Assembly (NCBI GenBank): GCA_018335755.1
Contig: JAGXRK010000010.1
Coordinates: 1 to 58,571 of the forward strand
Length of the DNA stretch: 58,571 nucleotides
DNA from: Ignavibacterium sp.
GTDB lineage: Bacteria; Bacteroidota; Ignavibacteria; Ignavibacteriales; Ignavibacteriaceae
Direction: 5' to 3'
The notes beneath the pieces were generated by a model. That model saw nothing but the letters and a program-made list of their open reading frames with translations. It was not told where the DNA came from and searched no databases. Below are positions 1-9,169 of the stretch, piece by piece; the stretch's first letter is position 1; each line of letters begins with the position of its first letter. The translations under genes and the position numbers were made by a program.

Positions 1-114
1 CCTGCATGTTCTCATTCCGGACGCTTGGCTGTTATCAGACCCAAATCCTGCGTTGGAGAGGTTTTGATGCGCATAGGCCTGCATGGCTGGGGTCAAATGC
101 AGTTTTCGGGTTAA
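1..114 (-). repeat. TTAA-ended MITE, copy A (cut by window edge)
   Basis: This is the right part of a small inverted-repeat element seen four more times in the window. Here it runs in reverse relative to the copy at 3960-4170. It ends at 97-114 with the terminal repeat AAATGCAGTTTTCGGGTTAA-like sequence, and the conserved core (reverse of CAAAACCTCTCCAACGCAGG) lies around 40-70. The left end is outside the window. Confidence 0.8.
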
Positions 115-126
115 GCTAAGTCATGG

Positions 127-278
127 GCAGGTATAAGGGAAACAAAACCTTGCTGATGCAGGGTTTATGTTTATTCGATATGGTACAGTATCAGATGAAA
201 ACCTTCAGGCTGCATATGAAAGATTTCCGCCTGCAAAGGTGCTGCCACCAAGCTTTTGCTTCCCTTATACCCGCCTGC
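127..278. repeat. imperfect inverted-repeat relic, MITE-like
   Basis: An imperfect inverted repeat of about 27 bp (GCAGGTATAAGGGAAACAAA at 127-146 and its near complement at 254-278) encloses about 100 bp. The interior keeps the order of blocks seen in the 211-bp TTAA element (CAAAACC..., a CCGCCTGCAAAGG-like block, AGCTTTTGCT), so it may be a diverged relative. It fills the gap before the MFS gene; no convincing ORF is seen in it. Confidence 0.45.
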
Positions 279-342
279 AATGTGGTCGAAACGGACAATT
301 CGGGTCTGATACCATACTATGCTTATTGCGTTAAAATAGCGG

Positions 343-1563
343 ATGATGGTTGAGGGAAGATTTTCAGCATTGCAATACAGGGACTTCAGGCTCTTCTGGT
401 TCGGGCAGATCGTTTCTCTGTCCGGAACATGGATGCAGTCTGTAGCGCAGGGATGGCTTGTATACAGCCTGACCAAGTCCCCTTTTTATCTCGGTCTGGT
501 TGCAGCTTCAGGTTCTCTGCCGATTCTTCTATTCACTCTGGCCGGGGGCGTGGCTGCTGACAGATTCAGGAAGAGAAACCTTCTCCTGACGACCCAGGCG
601 TTATCTATTCTTCCTGCATTTCTTCTCGGCATCCTGACGGATATAAATATGATAACAGTCTGGCAGGTCGCTGTTCTCGCCGCTGTACTCGGCACGGTGA
701 ATGCATTCGACATTCCTGCGAGGCAGTCGTTTCTGATAGAACTGGTCGGAAAGGAAAATCTGACGAGCGCTATTGCCCTTAATTCCGCCGCATTCCACGG
801 CGCGCGTATGCTAGGGCCTCTTGTGGCAGGAGTGACCATTGCATCACTGGGACTGCCGGCATGTTTTTATCTGAATGCCCTCAGTTTCGTAGCTGTCATA
901 ATCGCGCTTTCAAGGATGGATATCAGGGGAGCAAGAAAAGATGCCTCGGCCAGCCTGGTGAAGGATTTCAAGGAAGGAATACATTTCATAAGAAGCAAGC
1001 CGGAGATTTACAGGGCGATACTCCTTATAGGTGTTTTCAGTCTGGTAGCAATGCCTTTTATAACGCTTCTTCCGGTATTTGCCGGCGAAGTATTGAAGGC
1101 TGGTGCAACAGGATTTGGCTTCCTGGTCGGAGCCACAGGCGCAGGCGCTCTTGCAGCGGCTTTATCCCTTGCGTTCAGGCGCGATATACCTGACAAGGGC
1201 AGGTTTATATCCATAGCGGCCCTGATTTCTTCTGCCGCCCTGCTCGTTTTTTCCATTTCAGCGAACTTCATTCTATCTTTTGCCGCCCTGCTGCTGGTCG
1301 GATGGGGGCTGGTGAGCTTTCTTGCAACGGCAAACAGTTTTATACAGCTTTCAGTACCTGATAATCTCAGAGGAAGGGTAATGAGCGTATTTACACTCGT
1401 ATTTCTGGGTACTGCACCTTTAGGCAATTCAATTGCAGGGGTCGTGGCGGATTACATCGGAAGTCCGGCGTTAGTTACAATATCCTCCATTATATGCATG
1501 GCCGCGTCAGTAATCTTTTCCAGGAAAATCCTGCAGGGCAGGTGGTATAGTAAGCTCTTATGA
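343..1563 (+). CDS. MFS transporter (MFS_3 / EntS-like exporter)
   Basis: 406 residues with roughly twelve hydrophobic segments. The N-terminus (FSALQYRDFRLFWFGQ, then SGTWMQSVAQGWLVY) and the loop GGVAADRFRKR after the second helix pair are typical of the MFS_3/enterobactin-exporter-like family, which exports siderophores, drugs or other small molecules across the inner membrane. The substrate cannot be read from sequence. The start is one of two adjacent ATG codons with a poor ribosome site. The TGA stop overlaps the ATG of tsaB (ATGA), so it is probably translationally coupled to the tsaB-rimI pair. Confidence 0.85.
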   Translation: MMVEGRFSALQYRDFRLFWFGQIVSLSGTWMQSVAQGWLVYSLTKSPFYLGLVAASGSLPILLFTLAGGVAADRFRKRNLLLTTQALSILPAFLLGILTDINMITVWQVAVLAAVLGTVNAFDIPARQSFLIELVGKENLTSAIALNSAAFHGARMLGPLVAGVTIASLGLPACFYLNALSFVAVIIALSRMDIRGARKDASASLVKDFKEGIHFIRSKPEIYRAILLIGVFSLVAMPFITLLPVFAGEVLKAGATGFGFLVGATGAGALAAALSLAFRRDIPDKGRFISIAALISSAALLVFSISANFILSFAALLLVGWGLVSFLATANSFIQLSVPDNLRGRVMSVFTLVFLGTAPLGNSIAGVVADYIGSPALVTISSIICMAASVIFSRKILQGRWYSKLL

Positions 1564-2273
1564 AAGTTCTCGCCATAGAAACATCAACTATGCTTGGCGG
1601 CATAGCAATCAGCGATGAATCGGCCGGGCTGATTGCCGAAGTCAGGCTCAACGTAAAATCGACTCATTCCGAAAGACTGATGACCGGGATCGACCATCTT
1701 TTGAAGCAGTCATCCCTGACTATACATGATGTTGACGTCTTTGCAGTGGCTGCAGGGCCCGGCTCTTTTACCGGTCTGAGGATCGGACTGAGCACTGTAA
1801 AAGGCTTTTCTTTTGCATCGGGGAAGCCTGTTGTCTCTGTGCCTACTCTCGAGGCCTTTGCTTGGAATGTTCCTTACTGCAGGCACCTTGTCTGCACCAT
1901 GCTTGATGCAAGGAAAAAAGAGGTGTATGCCGCTGTCTTTCAATGGGAGGAGGATAACTTTTCGAGGGTGATCCGGGAGATATCAATCAAAGTTGACAGG
2001 CTTATCGGGAAAATCAGATCCGAATTATCAGAACGATTGAGTGACAAAAAGATTCTCTTTATGGGAGAAGGTGCTTTACTCTACAGAGAAGAGATATCCG
2101 GCATTATGGGAGATAAAGCACTATTCGCGCCGTCTGCAAAGATGGTGCCTTCGCCGGCGAACGTCGCGCAGTTAGGTCTGAAAAAAGCCCTGAAAGGAGA
2201 TTACGCAGAGCCTGCAGGCCTGACCCCTTTCTATATAAGAAGATCGGAAGCAGAGCTCAAGTCAAATGGATGA
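1560..2273 (+). CDS. tsaB: tRNA threonylcarbamoyladenosine biosynthesis protein TsaB
   Basis: 237 residues of the ASKHA-fold YeaZ/TsaB family. The N-terminal AIETST phosphate-binding motif and the hallmark AAGPGSFTGLRIGLSTVKG near residues 63-81 are intact. TsaB is the scaffold partner of TsaD in making t6A37 on ANN-decoding tRNAs in the cytoplasm. It overlaps the upstream MFS gene by 4 nt and rimI by 8 nt; the tsaB-rimI pair is common in bacteria and supports both calls. Length is normal for the family. Confidence 0.95.
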   Translation: MKVLAIETSTMLGGIAISDESAGLIAEVRLNVKSTHSERLMTGIDHLLKQSSLTIHDVDVFAVAAGPGSFTGLRIGLSTVKGFSFASGKPVVSVPTLEAFAWNVPYCRHLVCTMLDARKKEVYAAVFQWEEDNFSRVIREISIKVDRLIGKIRSELSERLSDKKILFMGEGALLYREEISGIMGDKALFAPSAKMVPSPANVAQLGLKKALKGDYAEPAGLTPFYIRRSEAELKSNG

Positions 2274-2709
2274 AATACAGCTCCGGGATATGGTCGCGGA
2301 GGATATTCCTGCAATAGTTGCGATCGAGCGGCTTTCCTTCAGCACTCCATGGTCCCAGGCGGCCTTCCTCAGCGAAATGGGCAAACCATTTTCTTTCAAA
2401 AGAGTTGCCTCCTCGGAAGATACAATAGTCGGTTATATATGTGTCAATCATATTCTGGACGAGGCTCATATCATGAACCTCGCAGTTCATCCCGGTTTCA
2501 GGAGACTCGGTATTGCAACAATATTGCTGAAAGAAGCTCTGAAAAAACTGAAAAGAAAGGGAGCGGATTTCTTTTATCTTGAGGTCAGGTTCTCAAACCT
2601 TGCGGCCAGGAAGTTTTACGAACGCTCCGGATTCAGGGTAGTCGGCAGGAGAAAGAACTACTATCAGTCTCCGGAAGAGGACGCATTACTGATGACTCTC
2701 GGAATGTAG
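2266..2709 (+). CDS. rimI: ribosomal protein S18 alanine N-acetyltransferase RimI
   Basis: 147-residue single GNAT domain. The acetyl-CoA pyrophosphate-binding motif is RRLGIA (about residues 84-89, after LAVHPGF), followed by the conserved NLAARKFYERSGF and the C-terminal NYYQSPEEDALLM block typical of RimI. RimI acetylates the N-terminal alanine of ribosomal protein S18. It overlaps tsaB by 8 nt. Downstream it converges on amrS, with a degenerate MITE copy in between. Confidence 0.93.
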   Translation: MDEIQLRDMVAEDIPAIVAIERLSFSTPWSQAAFLSEMGKPFSFKRVASSEDTIVGYICVNHILDEAHIMNLAVHPGFRRLGIATILLKEALKKLKRKGADFFYLEVRFSNLAARKFYERSGFRVVGRRKNYYQSPEEDALLMTLGM

Positions 2710-2739
2710 ACAGCCCGAGACTTCTTTTCACCGCAGCTA

Positions 2740-2919
2740 TGCGGGCATACACGCAGCAAAACCTCTCCAACGCAGGATTTGGGTCTTGTAACATTCAATA
2801 GCTCATAATGAAAACGCACAGGGATGGCGGATATATACCCGCCTTCAAAGGAGCTGCAGGATAGCTTTTGCTGCGCATATGCCTGCATGAAATAAACTGA
2901 AAAGCAGTTTTCGAATTAA
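2740..2919 (+). repeat. TTAA-ended MITE, copy B (degenerate)
   Basis: A diverged copy of the 211-bp element. The core (CAAAACCTCTCCAACGCAGG around 2759-2778) and right arm (GCCTGCATG, then a TIR ending TTCGAATTAA at 2919) are recognisable; the left terminal repeat is lost. It lies between the convergent genes rimI and amrS. The right TIR contains the TAA stop of amrS (complement of 2916-2918). As a long imperfect palindrome it could act as a bidirectional terminator. Confidence 0.75.
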
Positions 2920-3923
2920 TCCCAGACTCCTTCAATACCCGTGCCGCATTTGGGGCACCTGCCTTCTTTAATCCTGTTTTCGCCTATCCTGAAACCGAAG
3001 CGCATTATGAGCAGTTCATTGCAGTGCGGGCAATAGGTATTCTCTCTCCCTTCTCCGGGTACGTTGCCCTCGTATACATACTTAAGTCCTGCCTCTATCC
3101 CAATCTCTCTTGCCCTCCGGAGGGTCTTAAGCGGGGTCCTCGGTTTATCCATTATCTTGTAGGTAGGATAGAACTGGGTTACATGCCAGGGTATCCCGGA
3201 GTCCACCGATTTTATGAAACCAGCTATATTCATAAGGTCTTCTTCGGAGTCATTGTAATCCGGAATAAGCAGTGTCGTCACCTCAACCCACACCCCCATT
3301 TCCTTCATAAGTCTGATAGTATCCCTTACAGGTTCAAGCCGGGCACCGCAGACCTTTTTATAAAAATCATCGCTTCCCTTAAGGTCGATGTTATTCCCAT
3401 CGAGATACGGTGCAATGACTTTTGTCGCCTCCGGGGTCGTATACCCGTTGCTCACGAATATGTTTCTGATGCCTCTTTCATGCGCCAGCCTTGCGCAGTC
3501 ATATGCAAACTCAAAAAAGATTGTCGGCTCCGTATAAGTGTATGATATGCTCTCACAGCCGTTTCTCGCAGCGGCCTCAACAATATCTTCAGGAGTGACA
3601 TCGCTGCCGGGTATGTCCTCGTGTTCCTTCGGATACTGCGAAATCTCGAAATTCTGACAATGCTCGCACCTGAAATTGCATCCCACTGATGAAATGGAAA
3701 AAGACGATGATGCAGGCAGGAAATGGAAAAGAGGCTTCTTTTCTATGGGGTCAACGTTCATGGAAATTACTTTCCCGTAAACGAGGCTGTACAAATTACC
3801 GTCAAGATTCTTTCTTACGTAACAGATGCCCCTTTTACCCTCTTTGATATGGCAATGATGGCTGCAGAGGAAGCACCTCACCTTCTTCTCATCAAGCTTC
3901 TCATAAAACATCGCCTCTTTCAT
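2916..3923 (-). CDS. amrS: AmmeMemoRadiSam-system radical SAM protein
   Basis: 335 residues. An N-terminal Cys-rich segment (CFLCSHHCHIKEGKRGICYVR) precedes the radical SAM cluster motif CNFRCEHC (CxxxCxxC, near residue 82), and a C-terminal CPHC...CPKCG pair may hold a metal. This matches the AmrS family (PflA-like), known from conserved association with AmmeMemoRadiSam A and B proteins, which are not in this window; the reaction is not settled. Transcribed opposite to rimI. Its stop codon lies inside the terminal repeat of MITE copy B. A second MITE copy (3960-4170) lies 36 bp upstream of the start. Confidence 0.9.
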   Translation of the reverse strand: MKEAMFYEKLDEKKVRCFLCSHHCHIKEGKRGICYVRKNLDGNLYSLVYGKVISMNVDPIEKKPLFHFLPASSSFSISSVGCNFRCEHCQNFEISQYPKEHEDIPGSDVTPEDIVEAAARNGCESISYTYTEPTIFFEFAYDCARLAHERGIRNIFVSNGYTTPEATKVIAPYLDGNNIDLKGSDDFYKKVCGARLEPVRDTIRLMKEMGVWVEVTTLLIPDYNDSEEDLMNIAGFIKSVDSGIPWHVTQFYPTYKIMDKPRTPLKTLRRAREIGIEAGLKYVYEGNVPGEGRENTYCPHCNELLIMRFGFRIGENRIKEGRCPKCGTGIEGVWD

Positions 3924-3959
3924 ATGACAATTATATCATTTAACTCGGAAACTGTATTA

Positions 3960-4170
3960 TTAACCCGAAAACTGCATTTACCACCATACATCCAGGCCTA
4001 TGCGCATCAAAACCTCTCCAACGCAGGATTCGGGTTTGATAACAGCCAATCGTTCGGAATGAAAACGTGCATGAACGCCGGATATGTAACCTCCTGCAAA
4101 GGAGCTGCCGGAGAGCTTTTGCTGCGCACATGCCTGCATGAATTAAATTGAAATGCATTTTTCGGGTTAA
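3960..4170 (+). repeat. TTAA-ended MITE, copy C (intact, 211 bp)
   Basis: Starts TTAACCCGAAAACTGCATTT and ends with the near-perfect complement AAATGCATTTTTCGGGTTAA. Inside the TIRs a second inverted repeat (CAGGCCTATGCGCATCAAAA against TTTTGCTGCGCACATGCCTG) lets most of the element fold as one long hairpin. A decayed second left end (TTAACTCGGAAACTGTATTA, 3940-3959) sits just outside, suggesting an earlier or nested insertion. No ORF of useful size. Confidence 0.88.
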
Positions 4171-4305
4171 TCAAAAGAATTCCTTGAAGCTCAGCTTCGG
4201 GGTTTCCATTCCCTCCCCCTTGATGGGGGAGGGTTAGGGAGAGGGTGATTGACAGAAGATAAATTCGACACCCTCCCCTTAATCCCCTCCCGTCAAGGGA
4301 GGGGA
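4171..4305. repeat. C/G-rich palindromic repeat cluster
   Basis: Contains AATCAAAAGAATTCCT, AAGCTCAGCTTCGGGG, then two G/C-rich inverted hairpins (CCCTCCCCCTTGATGGGGG at 4211, and an opposed ACCCTCCCCTTAATCC copy near 4270). The same blocks recur at 17620-17900 and partly near 7005-7047 and 15956-16064. It fills the intergenic space together with 4306-4418, where I see only an ATTCCGGACAAGCC repeat fragment. Confidence 0.6.
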
Positions 4306-4418
4306 GATTTAGGTTATCTCTCAGCTTGCTGATGGATAGTTCATTTAATGTATGTAAGGATTCCGGACAAGCCTGAATAACGATTTTTTTAATTATCTGC
4401 TTGCCGTTTTAATAGCAA

Positions 4419-5732
4419 CTATTTGGCAAGAAGCCTTGCCATTCTATTGGCCGGAAGCGGACGGCTGACGATATTGCCCTGAAGCTCGTCACATTTCAGA
4501 GAGCGGATGAGCCTGAGCTGCCTCTCGTTCTCAATGCCTTCAGCAACCACTTTCATGTTGAGGGTATGAGCAAGAGCAATAATCGCCCTTGCGATGACTT
4601 CTTCGGCGTTGCTGAAAGAGACAGAAGATATGAAAGGTTCGACAATTTTAAGTTTGTTCATAGGGAAATGTTTCAGATAAACGAGGGAAGAGTAGCCGGT
4701 TCCGAAATCGTCAATTGAGATATTGACCCCCATTTTCCTGAGCACTTTCAGCGCTCTGACGGTTCTGTCGAGTTTCTGCAGAAACACATTCTCCGTGAGT
4801 TCCAGCTCGAGATAGCTGGGTGCAAGTCCTGTTTCTTCGAGGACCCTGCTGACCAGATGCGTAAGGTCTTCTTCATGAAAATGCCTGGCCGATACATTAA
4901 CCGCAATGCGTATAGGCTGTAACCCGGCGTTCTGCCAGGCTTTATTCTGCTCACACGCAGTTTTTAATACCCACTCGCTGAGCGGCACAATCAGGCCTGT
5001 CTCTTCCATTAGAGGCAGAAACTCCTTTGGATAGACTAATCCCGCACCTGGTCTCTTCCATCTGATAAGGGCTTCCGCACCTATTATGCGGCCTGTTTTC
5101 AGGTCTATCTGTGGCTGGTAGTGCATAATGAACTCGTTACGCCTCAATGCGGACTGCAGACTGTTCTCCATCACCATGCGTTCAAAATCTTTTTTTGTGA
5201 TGGAAGGTGAATAGAACTGATAGCTGTTTTTGCCCAGTTCTTTAGCCCGCTGCATGGCCGTATATGAAGTGTTAAGAACCGCCTTGGCATTATTGCCGTC
5301 CTCCGGAAATACACTGATGCCTATGCTGAGTGTTATGAATATCTCGTTTTTTTTAAGAACAAAAGGGAGTTCCATGGAGGCAAAAAATTTTCTTGCTATC
5401 CGGGCTGCATCTTCTGCGTTTCTGATTTCGGGCAGCAGCACCATGAATTCGTTCCTGCCGGGACGCCCCACAATATCACTTCTCCGAAGGCAGGACTTAA
5501 GCCTTTTGGCTATTGCCCTCAGCAGCTGGTTTCCGAAGCTCTCGCCAAGTGTGTCGTTAATGAGTTTAAGCCTGTCGATACTGATAAAAAGTACGGCGAG
5601 GGTCTTCTCATTACGGTTTGCAAAGGAAAGTGCCTGCTCGAGGCAGTTGTAGAAAAGTGCGCCGTTGTGAAGCCCTGTCAGCGCATCGCAATAGGGGGAC
5701 TTTTTTATCTCACTAACCTGAATACTCAACAC
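4419..5732 (-). CDS. GGDEF-EAL protein; degenerate GGDEF, likely c-di-GMP phosphodiesterase
   Basis: 437 residues: GGDEF-type domain (about 15-175) then EAL domain (about 185-435), with no sensor or membrane segment in front. The GGDEF signature is GRNEF (92-96), and the first metal-site Asp is Ser (FISIDRLKLIND, 50-60), so cyclase activity is unlikely. The EAL domain keeps EAL (220-222), Asn279, Glu314 (ELTEN), DDFGTG (341-346), Lys362, Glu399 and Gln419, but the usual KID is KIV. I infer a cytoplasmic phosphodiesterase with a regulatory GGDEF module, possibly linked to polysaccharide control, though it is not in that operon. Confidence 0.88.
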   Translation of the reverse strand: MLSIQVSEIKKSPYCDALTGLHNGALFYNCLEQALSFANRNEKTLAVLFISIDRLKLINDTLGESFGNQLLRAIAKRLKSCLRRSDIVGRPGRNEFMVLLPEIRNAEDAARIARKFFASMELPFVLKKNEIFITLSIGISVFPEDGNNAKAVLNTSYTAMQRAKELGKNSYQFYSPSITKKDFERMVMENSLQSALRRNEFIMHYQPQIDLKTGRIIGAEALIRWKRPGAGLVYPKEFLPLMEETGLIVPLSEWVLKTACEQNKAWQNAGLQPIRIAVNVSARHFHEEDLTHLVSRVLEETGLAPSYLELELTENVFLQKLDRTVRALKVLRKMGVNISIDDFGTGYSSLVYLKHFPMNKLKIVEPFISSVSFSNAEEVIARAIIALAHTLNMKVVAEGIENERQLRLIRSLKCDELQGNIVSRPLPANRMARLLAK

Positions 5733-5837
5733 GGCATCTAAGCATTCTAAAGGTTAAACCTCCGGACGACGAGCTTCCAATATCCCTATTCCAACATACA
5801 TTAGAATACAGGTTTAACGCTTTAAAGGCAATACCGT

Positions 5838-6953
5838 TTATTGCGTGCGCTGCCTGGTTTCAAAAAGCTTTTTATATTGTCCATACCCTTCTTTTTCAAG
5901 ATTTTCCATGGGAACAAAACGAAGCGCAGCAGAGTTAATGCAATAGCGAAGACCCGTGGGCGCGGGACCGTCGGGGAATACATGGCCCAGATGCGAGTCG
6001 GCAAGCCTGCTCCTCACCTCTGTTCTTCTGGAGAATAAACTCCGGTCATCTTTTTCGACAATATTGTCCGGCTCAAGCGGCCTGAAAAAACTCGGCCATC
6101 CTGTGCCTGAGTCATACTTTTCAAGAGAGCTGAAGAGCGGCTCTCCTGAAACGATGTCGACATATATACCGCTCTTTTTATTATTCCAGTATTCATTATC
6201 AAAGGGCCTTTCAGTGCCGTTTTCCTGGGTGACTTTATACTGTATCGGAGTCATTTTCTTTTTGAGTTCCTCTTTCGGGGGCTTGGTAAATTTTGTCTCG
6301 TAGCTTCCCATTTTCTTCTCCTCTTTTTGTTCTCCCCATATTGTTTTGATATAACGGTCCCGGCCGGAATTGAATCTGTAAAAGTTATACCGTACAGGAT
6401 TCTTCCTGTAATAATCCTGATGATAGTCTTCAGCCGCATAAAATTCAGCAGCTGGCAGTAACTCTGTGACAACTGGTTTTTTGTATCTTCCGGATTTCTG
6501 CAGGTCTTCTTTAGATTTGACTGCAAGGTTTTTCTGCTCGTCATTATGATAGAAAATAGCTGTCCTGTATTGCCTGCCGCGGTCAACAAACTGGCCGTCC
6601 GGATCGGTCGGGTCTATCTGCATCCAGAATACATCGAGCAGTTCTGCATAAGTTATCTTCGCAGGGTCATATATAATCCGGATGGCTTCGAGATGTCCGC
6701 TGCCTCCACCGGAAACCTCTTCATAGGTGGGATTCGCCCTGGTTCCTCCCGTATAACCTGAAATGACCTCGCTGACGCCCTCAATTTTTTCGAAAGGTGA
6801 CTCCATGCACCAGAAACAGCCGCCGGCAAAAGTAGCCTTTTCAAGGCTGGAGGGACCGGCGTCAGCCGGCTTCTTATCATTCCTGTCAGCGCAAGCAATG
6901 TTTATCATGGCAAGACTGAAAAAAGTAAAAACAATAATAAGAAATTTGTTCAT
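5838..6953 (-). CDS. msrAB: exported MsrA-MsrB methionine sulfoxide reductase fusion
   Basis: 371 residues. A hydrophobic N-terminal signal ends near IACA-DRN (cleavage around residue 22), so the protein acts outside the cytoplasm. MsrA domain about 38-195 with GGCFWC (catalytic Cys46); MsrB domain about 225-360 with [15 protein letters not shown] and [11 protein letters not shown] (catalytic Cys338). Together they reduce S- and R-methionine sulfoxide in envelope proteins. The MsrB zinc CxxC pairs are absent, as in many MsrB proteins. Fusion order A-B is a known arrangement. Confidence 0.93.
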   Translation of the reverse strand: MNKFLIIVFTFFSLAMINIACADRNDKKPADAGPSSLEKATFAGGCFWCMESPFEKIEGVSEVISGYTGGTRANPTYEEVSGGGSGHLEAIRIIYDPAKITYAELLDVFWMQIDPTDPDGQFVDRGRQYRTAIFYHNDEQKNLAVKSKEDLQKSGRYKKPVVTELLPAAEFYAAEDYHQDYYRKNPVRYNFYRFNSGRDRYIKTIWGEQKEEKKMGSYETKFTKPPKEELKKKMTPIQYKVTQENGTERPFDNEYWNNKKSGIYVDIVSGEPLFSSLEKYDSGTGWPSFFRPLEPDNIVEKDDRSLFSRRTEVRSRLADSHLGHVFPDGPAPTGLRYCINSAALRFVPMENLEKEGYGQYKKLFETRQRTQ

Positions 6954-7050
6954 ATTCCACTACAGACAGAGTCCGGAGTCTGTTCAGGGTCTGTCCATAA
7001 ACTCCAACCCCCCTCACCCTAACCCTCTCCCGCCAGGGGAGAGGTGTTAT

Positions 7051-7208
7051 TACTTCGGCAAGTAAATACCTGAAAGTTGTCATTGTCCGTCCGTCAATAA
7101 GTAAGACGGATGACCGGACAATCCAGAGACATAAAGTCAACCTGGATTCCCCGATCAAGTCGGGGAATGACGGTATTTGAATGTTTCATATGTTTACTTG
7201 CCGAAGTA
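7051..7208. repeat. 158-bp MITE with 16-bp perfect TIRs (TACTTCGGCAAGTAAA)
   Basis: TACTTCGGCAAGTAAA at 7051-7066 and its exact complement at 7193-7208 bracket about 126 bp that contains two further small palindromes (TCCGTC...GACGGA and CCCCGATCAAGTCGGGG). No ORF. It lies between msrAB and the DUF4412 gene. A C-rich palindrome (CCTCTCCCGCCAGGGGAGAGG-like, 7024-7043) sits directly to its left. Confidence 0.75.
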
Positions 7209-7233
7209 GTAAAATTGAGTTTATGCACAGCCC

Positions 7234-7818
7234 CTATCTCATATGCATAAAGTCCATACCGCCGGGCATCTTGGGCATCTGCATTTTCTGATACCCGGCC
7301 GGAACCTCGAAAAGGCTCTGCTGCTGGGGTCCCAGTTTTATATTTTTGAATTCCTGTGTCCACGAGCCGTCAACTGCAGCTGTCTTTACAGGAAACTTTA
7401 TGTCCGTTGCAATCCACTGATAAACCTGCTCCTTCCTGTTGTCAACTTTGTAAGTAATAAGATACTTTGTTGCCGGGTGGCCGTTGACCGTCTCTTTGCC
7501 AACCTCTTTCCTTTCTAATTCGCCTTCGAACTTTTCTTGAACTCTGGGTTTGTTGCTGAGGTCAAGCGGCATTTCCATATACATCTTCTCCCCGCGCATG
7601 ATATTCCACATTACTTTCTTGTCGATTCTCGTAATTACGGTCATATCTTCCATGTCTTTCATATCCATTCTGAACATATCAGGCTTGAAATATATTTTCC
7701 CTGTGATTTTTTGGCCGCCTTCATATGTCATCAGAGTGTCGGCCGAGAATTCGGTGGCAAGTGCAGCGCCCTGCAATAAAAAGATCATTGAAAGGACCAT
7801 CAGAAAAATTTTCAGCAT
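7234..7818 (-). CDS. DUF4412 (LolA-like fold) secreted protein
   Basis: 194 residues with a clear signal peptide (MLKIFLMVLSMIFLLQGAALA, cleavage near residue 21). The body has the pattern of DUF4412/LolA-like proteins: repeated beta-strand segments with MTYEGGQKITGKIYFKPDMFRMD, METPL-like MEMPLDLSN and NGHPATKYLITY, ending in a Met-rich tail (GYQKMQMPKMPGGMDFMHM) that might bind metal. It is expected in the periplasm. Function of the family is unknown. It is divergent from ampG with a 94-bp gap. Confidence 0.75.
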   Translation of the reverse strand: MLKIFLMVLSMIFLLQGAALATEFSADTLMTYEGGQKITGKIYFKPDMFRMDMKDMEDMTVITRIDKKVMWNIMRGEKMYMEMPLDLSNKPRVQEKFEGELERKEVGKETVNGHPATKYLITYKVDNRKEQVYQWIATDIKFPVKTAAVDGSWTQEFKNIKLGPQQQSLFEVPAGYQKMQMPKMPGGMDFMHMR

Positions 7819-7892
7819 AAGAACCTCCTTTATTAATTTGCTTTACATTTATCATAACCTGACTGTCAGTTCAATTGCGAGTGGCAGGCTGC

Positions 7893-7898
7893 TATAAT
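7893..7898 (+). promoter_or_regulatory. candidate -10 box for ampG
   Basis: A perfect TATAAT lies 15 nt before the ampG start in the divergent gap. No good -35 at 16-18 nt is visible (GTTCAA at 18 nt is poor), and the implied leader is very short, so this is only a candidate. Confidence 0.3.
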
Positions 7899-7912
7899 AG
7901 TGGCCACGAACA

Positions 7913-9169
7913 ATGAAGTCCAGATTCAATATTGAACCTTATCTTCGGGTCTTCCGCAGCCGGCGCATTGCCGTAATAACTTTTCTGGGCTTTTCATCAG
8001 GACTGCCCCTTGCGCTTACCGGTTCAACCCTGCAGGCATGGATGGCTGTGGCCGGTGTTGATCTTCGCACTATCGGCATATTTGCACTGGCAGGCCTGCC
8101 TTATACACTCAAGTTTCTTTGGGCTCCCCTCATGGACCGTTTTGTACCGCCCATGCTGGGAAGACGCCGCGGCTGGATAATTGCAACCCAGATAACCCTG
8201 GTCGCCGGCATTTCAGCAATGGCCTTCAGCTCTCCCCAACACGCGCCTGTCGTGCTTGCAGTGATGGCTTTCTCTGTCGCTTTTGCATCAGCTTCTCAGG
8301 ACATCGTGATAGACGCCTACCGGACTGATCTGCTGCGCGAGAAGGAAAGAGGCGCCGGTGTCGGCGTATTTGTAACCGGATACAGGGTCGCAGCGCTTGT
8401 ATCAGGAGCCCTTGCGCTGATTTTTTCGGATCATATCGGGTGGCGCAACACATATCTTTTAATGGCCGGCATTATGGGCCTGGGGATACTTGCAACTCTC
8501 ATAGGGCCCGAGCCGGACGGACAAATACTGCCTCCGGGCAGCATGAAAGAGGCCGTCTGGGGACCTATGAAAGATTATTTTTCGAGAGATTCCGCCTTCA
8601 TGCTCCTTCTGCTCATAATACTCTACAAACTCGGGGATGCATATGCAGGAACCCTCACAACGGCGTTTCTTATCAAGGGGATGGGTTTTTCTGTCAGCGA
8701 AGTCGGAACTATAAATAAAGCTCTCGGATTTGTTTCGATGATCGCAGGGGCGATCTTGGGGGGCGCTTTAATGGTTCGACTGCAACTTTTTCGTTCTCTG
8801 CTGGCATTCGGTATCCTCCAGGTTGTATCCAACCTCTCATTCATGGCGCTTGCATTAGTCGGAAAAAGCTATGGCCTGCTGGTCTTTGCCGTTGCCTTCG
8901 AAAATTTTTCCGGAGGCATGGGAACCGCTGCCTTTGTCTCCCTGCTTATGGCGATGTGCAACCGCCGTTTTACAGCGACACAATATGCCTTATTATCGTC
9001 TCTGGCAGCATTGGGCAGGATATTTATATCTCCCACATCCGGCTTTCTTGTGGAATTTGCCGGTTGGCCGGTTTTCTTTTTTGTTACATTTCTTGCCGGA
9101 CTGCCGGGGCTTGCCCTGCTCTGGCGGCTACGCGTTGTTGTATCAGGGTTGAAGGATGAGGTCGGTTAA
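7913..9169 (+). CDS. ampG: AmpG-family muropeptide MFS transporter
   Basis: 418 residues, about twelve membrane segments. The N-terminal block FLGFSSGLPLALTGSTLQAW, the loop AGLPYTLKFLWAPLMDR and QDIVIDAYRTD are family hallmarks of AmpG permeases, which import GlcNAc-anhydroMurNAc-peptides released by wall turnover. The neighbours DUF1460 hydrolase and nagA fit a peptidoglycan-recycling group. The TAA stop is part of the TTAA end of MITE copy D (9166), so the element directly abuts the reading frame without altering it. Confidence 0.9.
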   Translation: MKSRFNIEPYLRVFRSRRIAVITFLGFSSGLPLALTGSTLQAWMAVAGVDLRTIGIFALAGLPYTLKFLWAPLMDRFVPPMLGRRRGWIIATQITLVAGISAMAFSSPQHAPVVLAVMAFSVAFASASQDIVIDAYRTDLLREKERGAGVGVFVTGYRVAALVSGALALIFSDHIGWRNTYLLMAGIMGLGILATLIGPEPDGQILPPGSMKEAVWGPMKDYFSRDSAFMLLLLIILYKLGDAYAGTLTTAFLIKGMGFSVSEVGTINKALGFVSMIAGAILGGALMVRLQLFRSLLAFGILQVVSNLSFMALALVGKSYGLLVFAVAFENFSGGMGTAAFVSLLMAMCNRRFTATQYALLSSLAALGRIFISPTSGFLVEFAGWPVFFFVTFLAGLPGLALLWRLRVVVSGLKDEVG

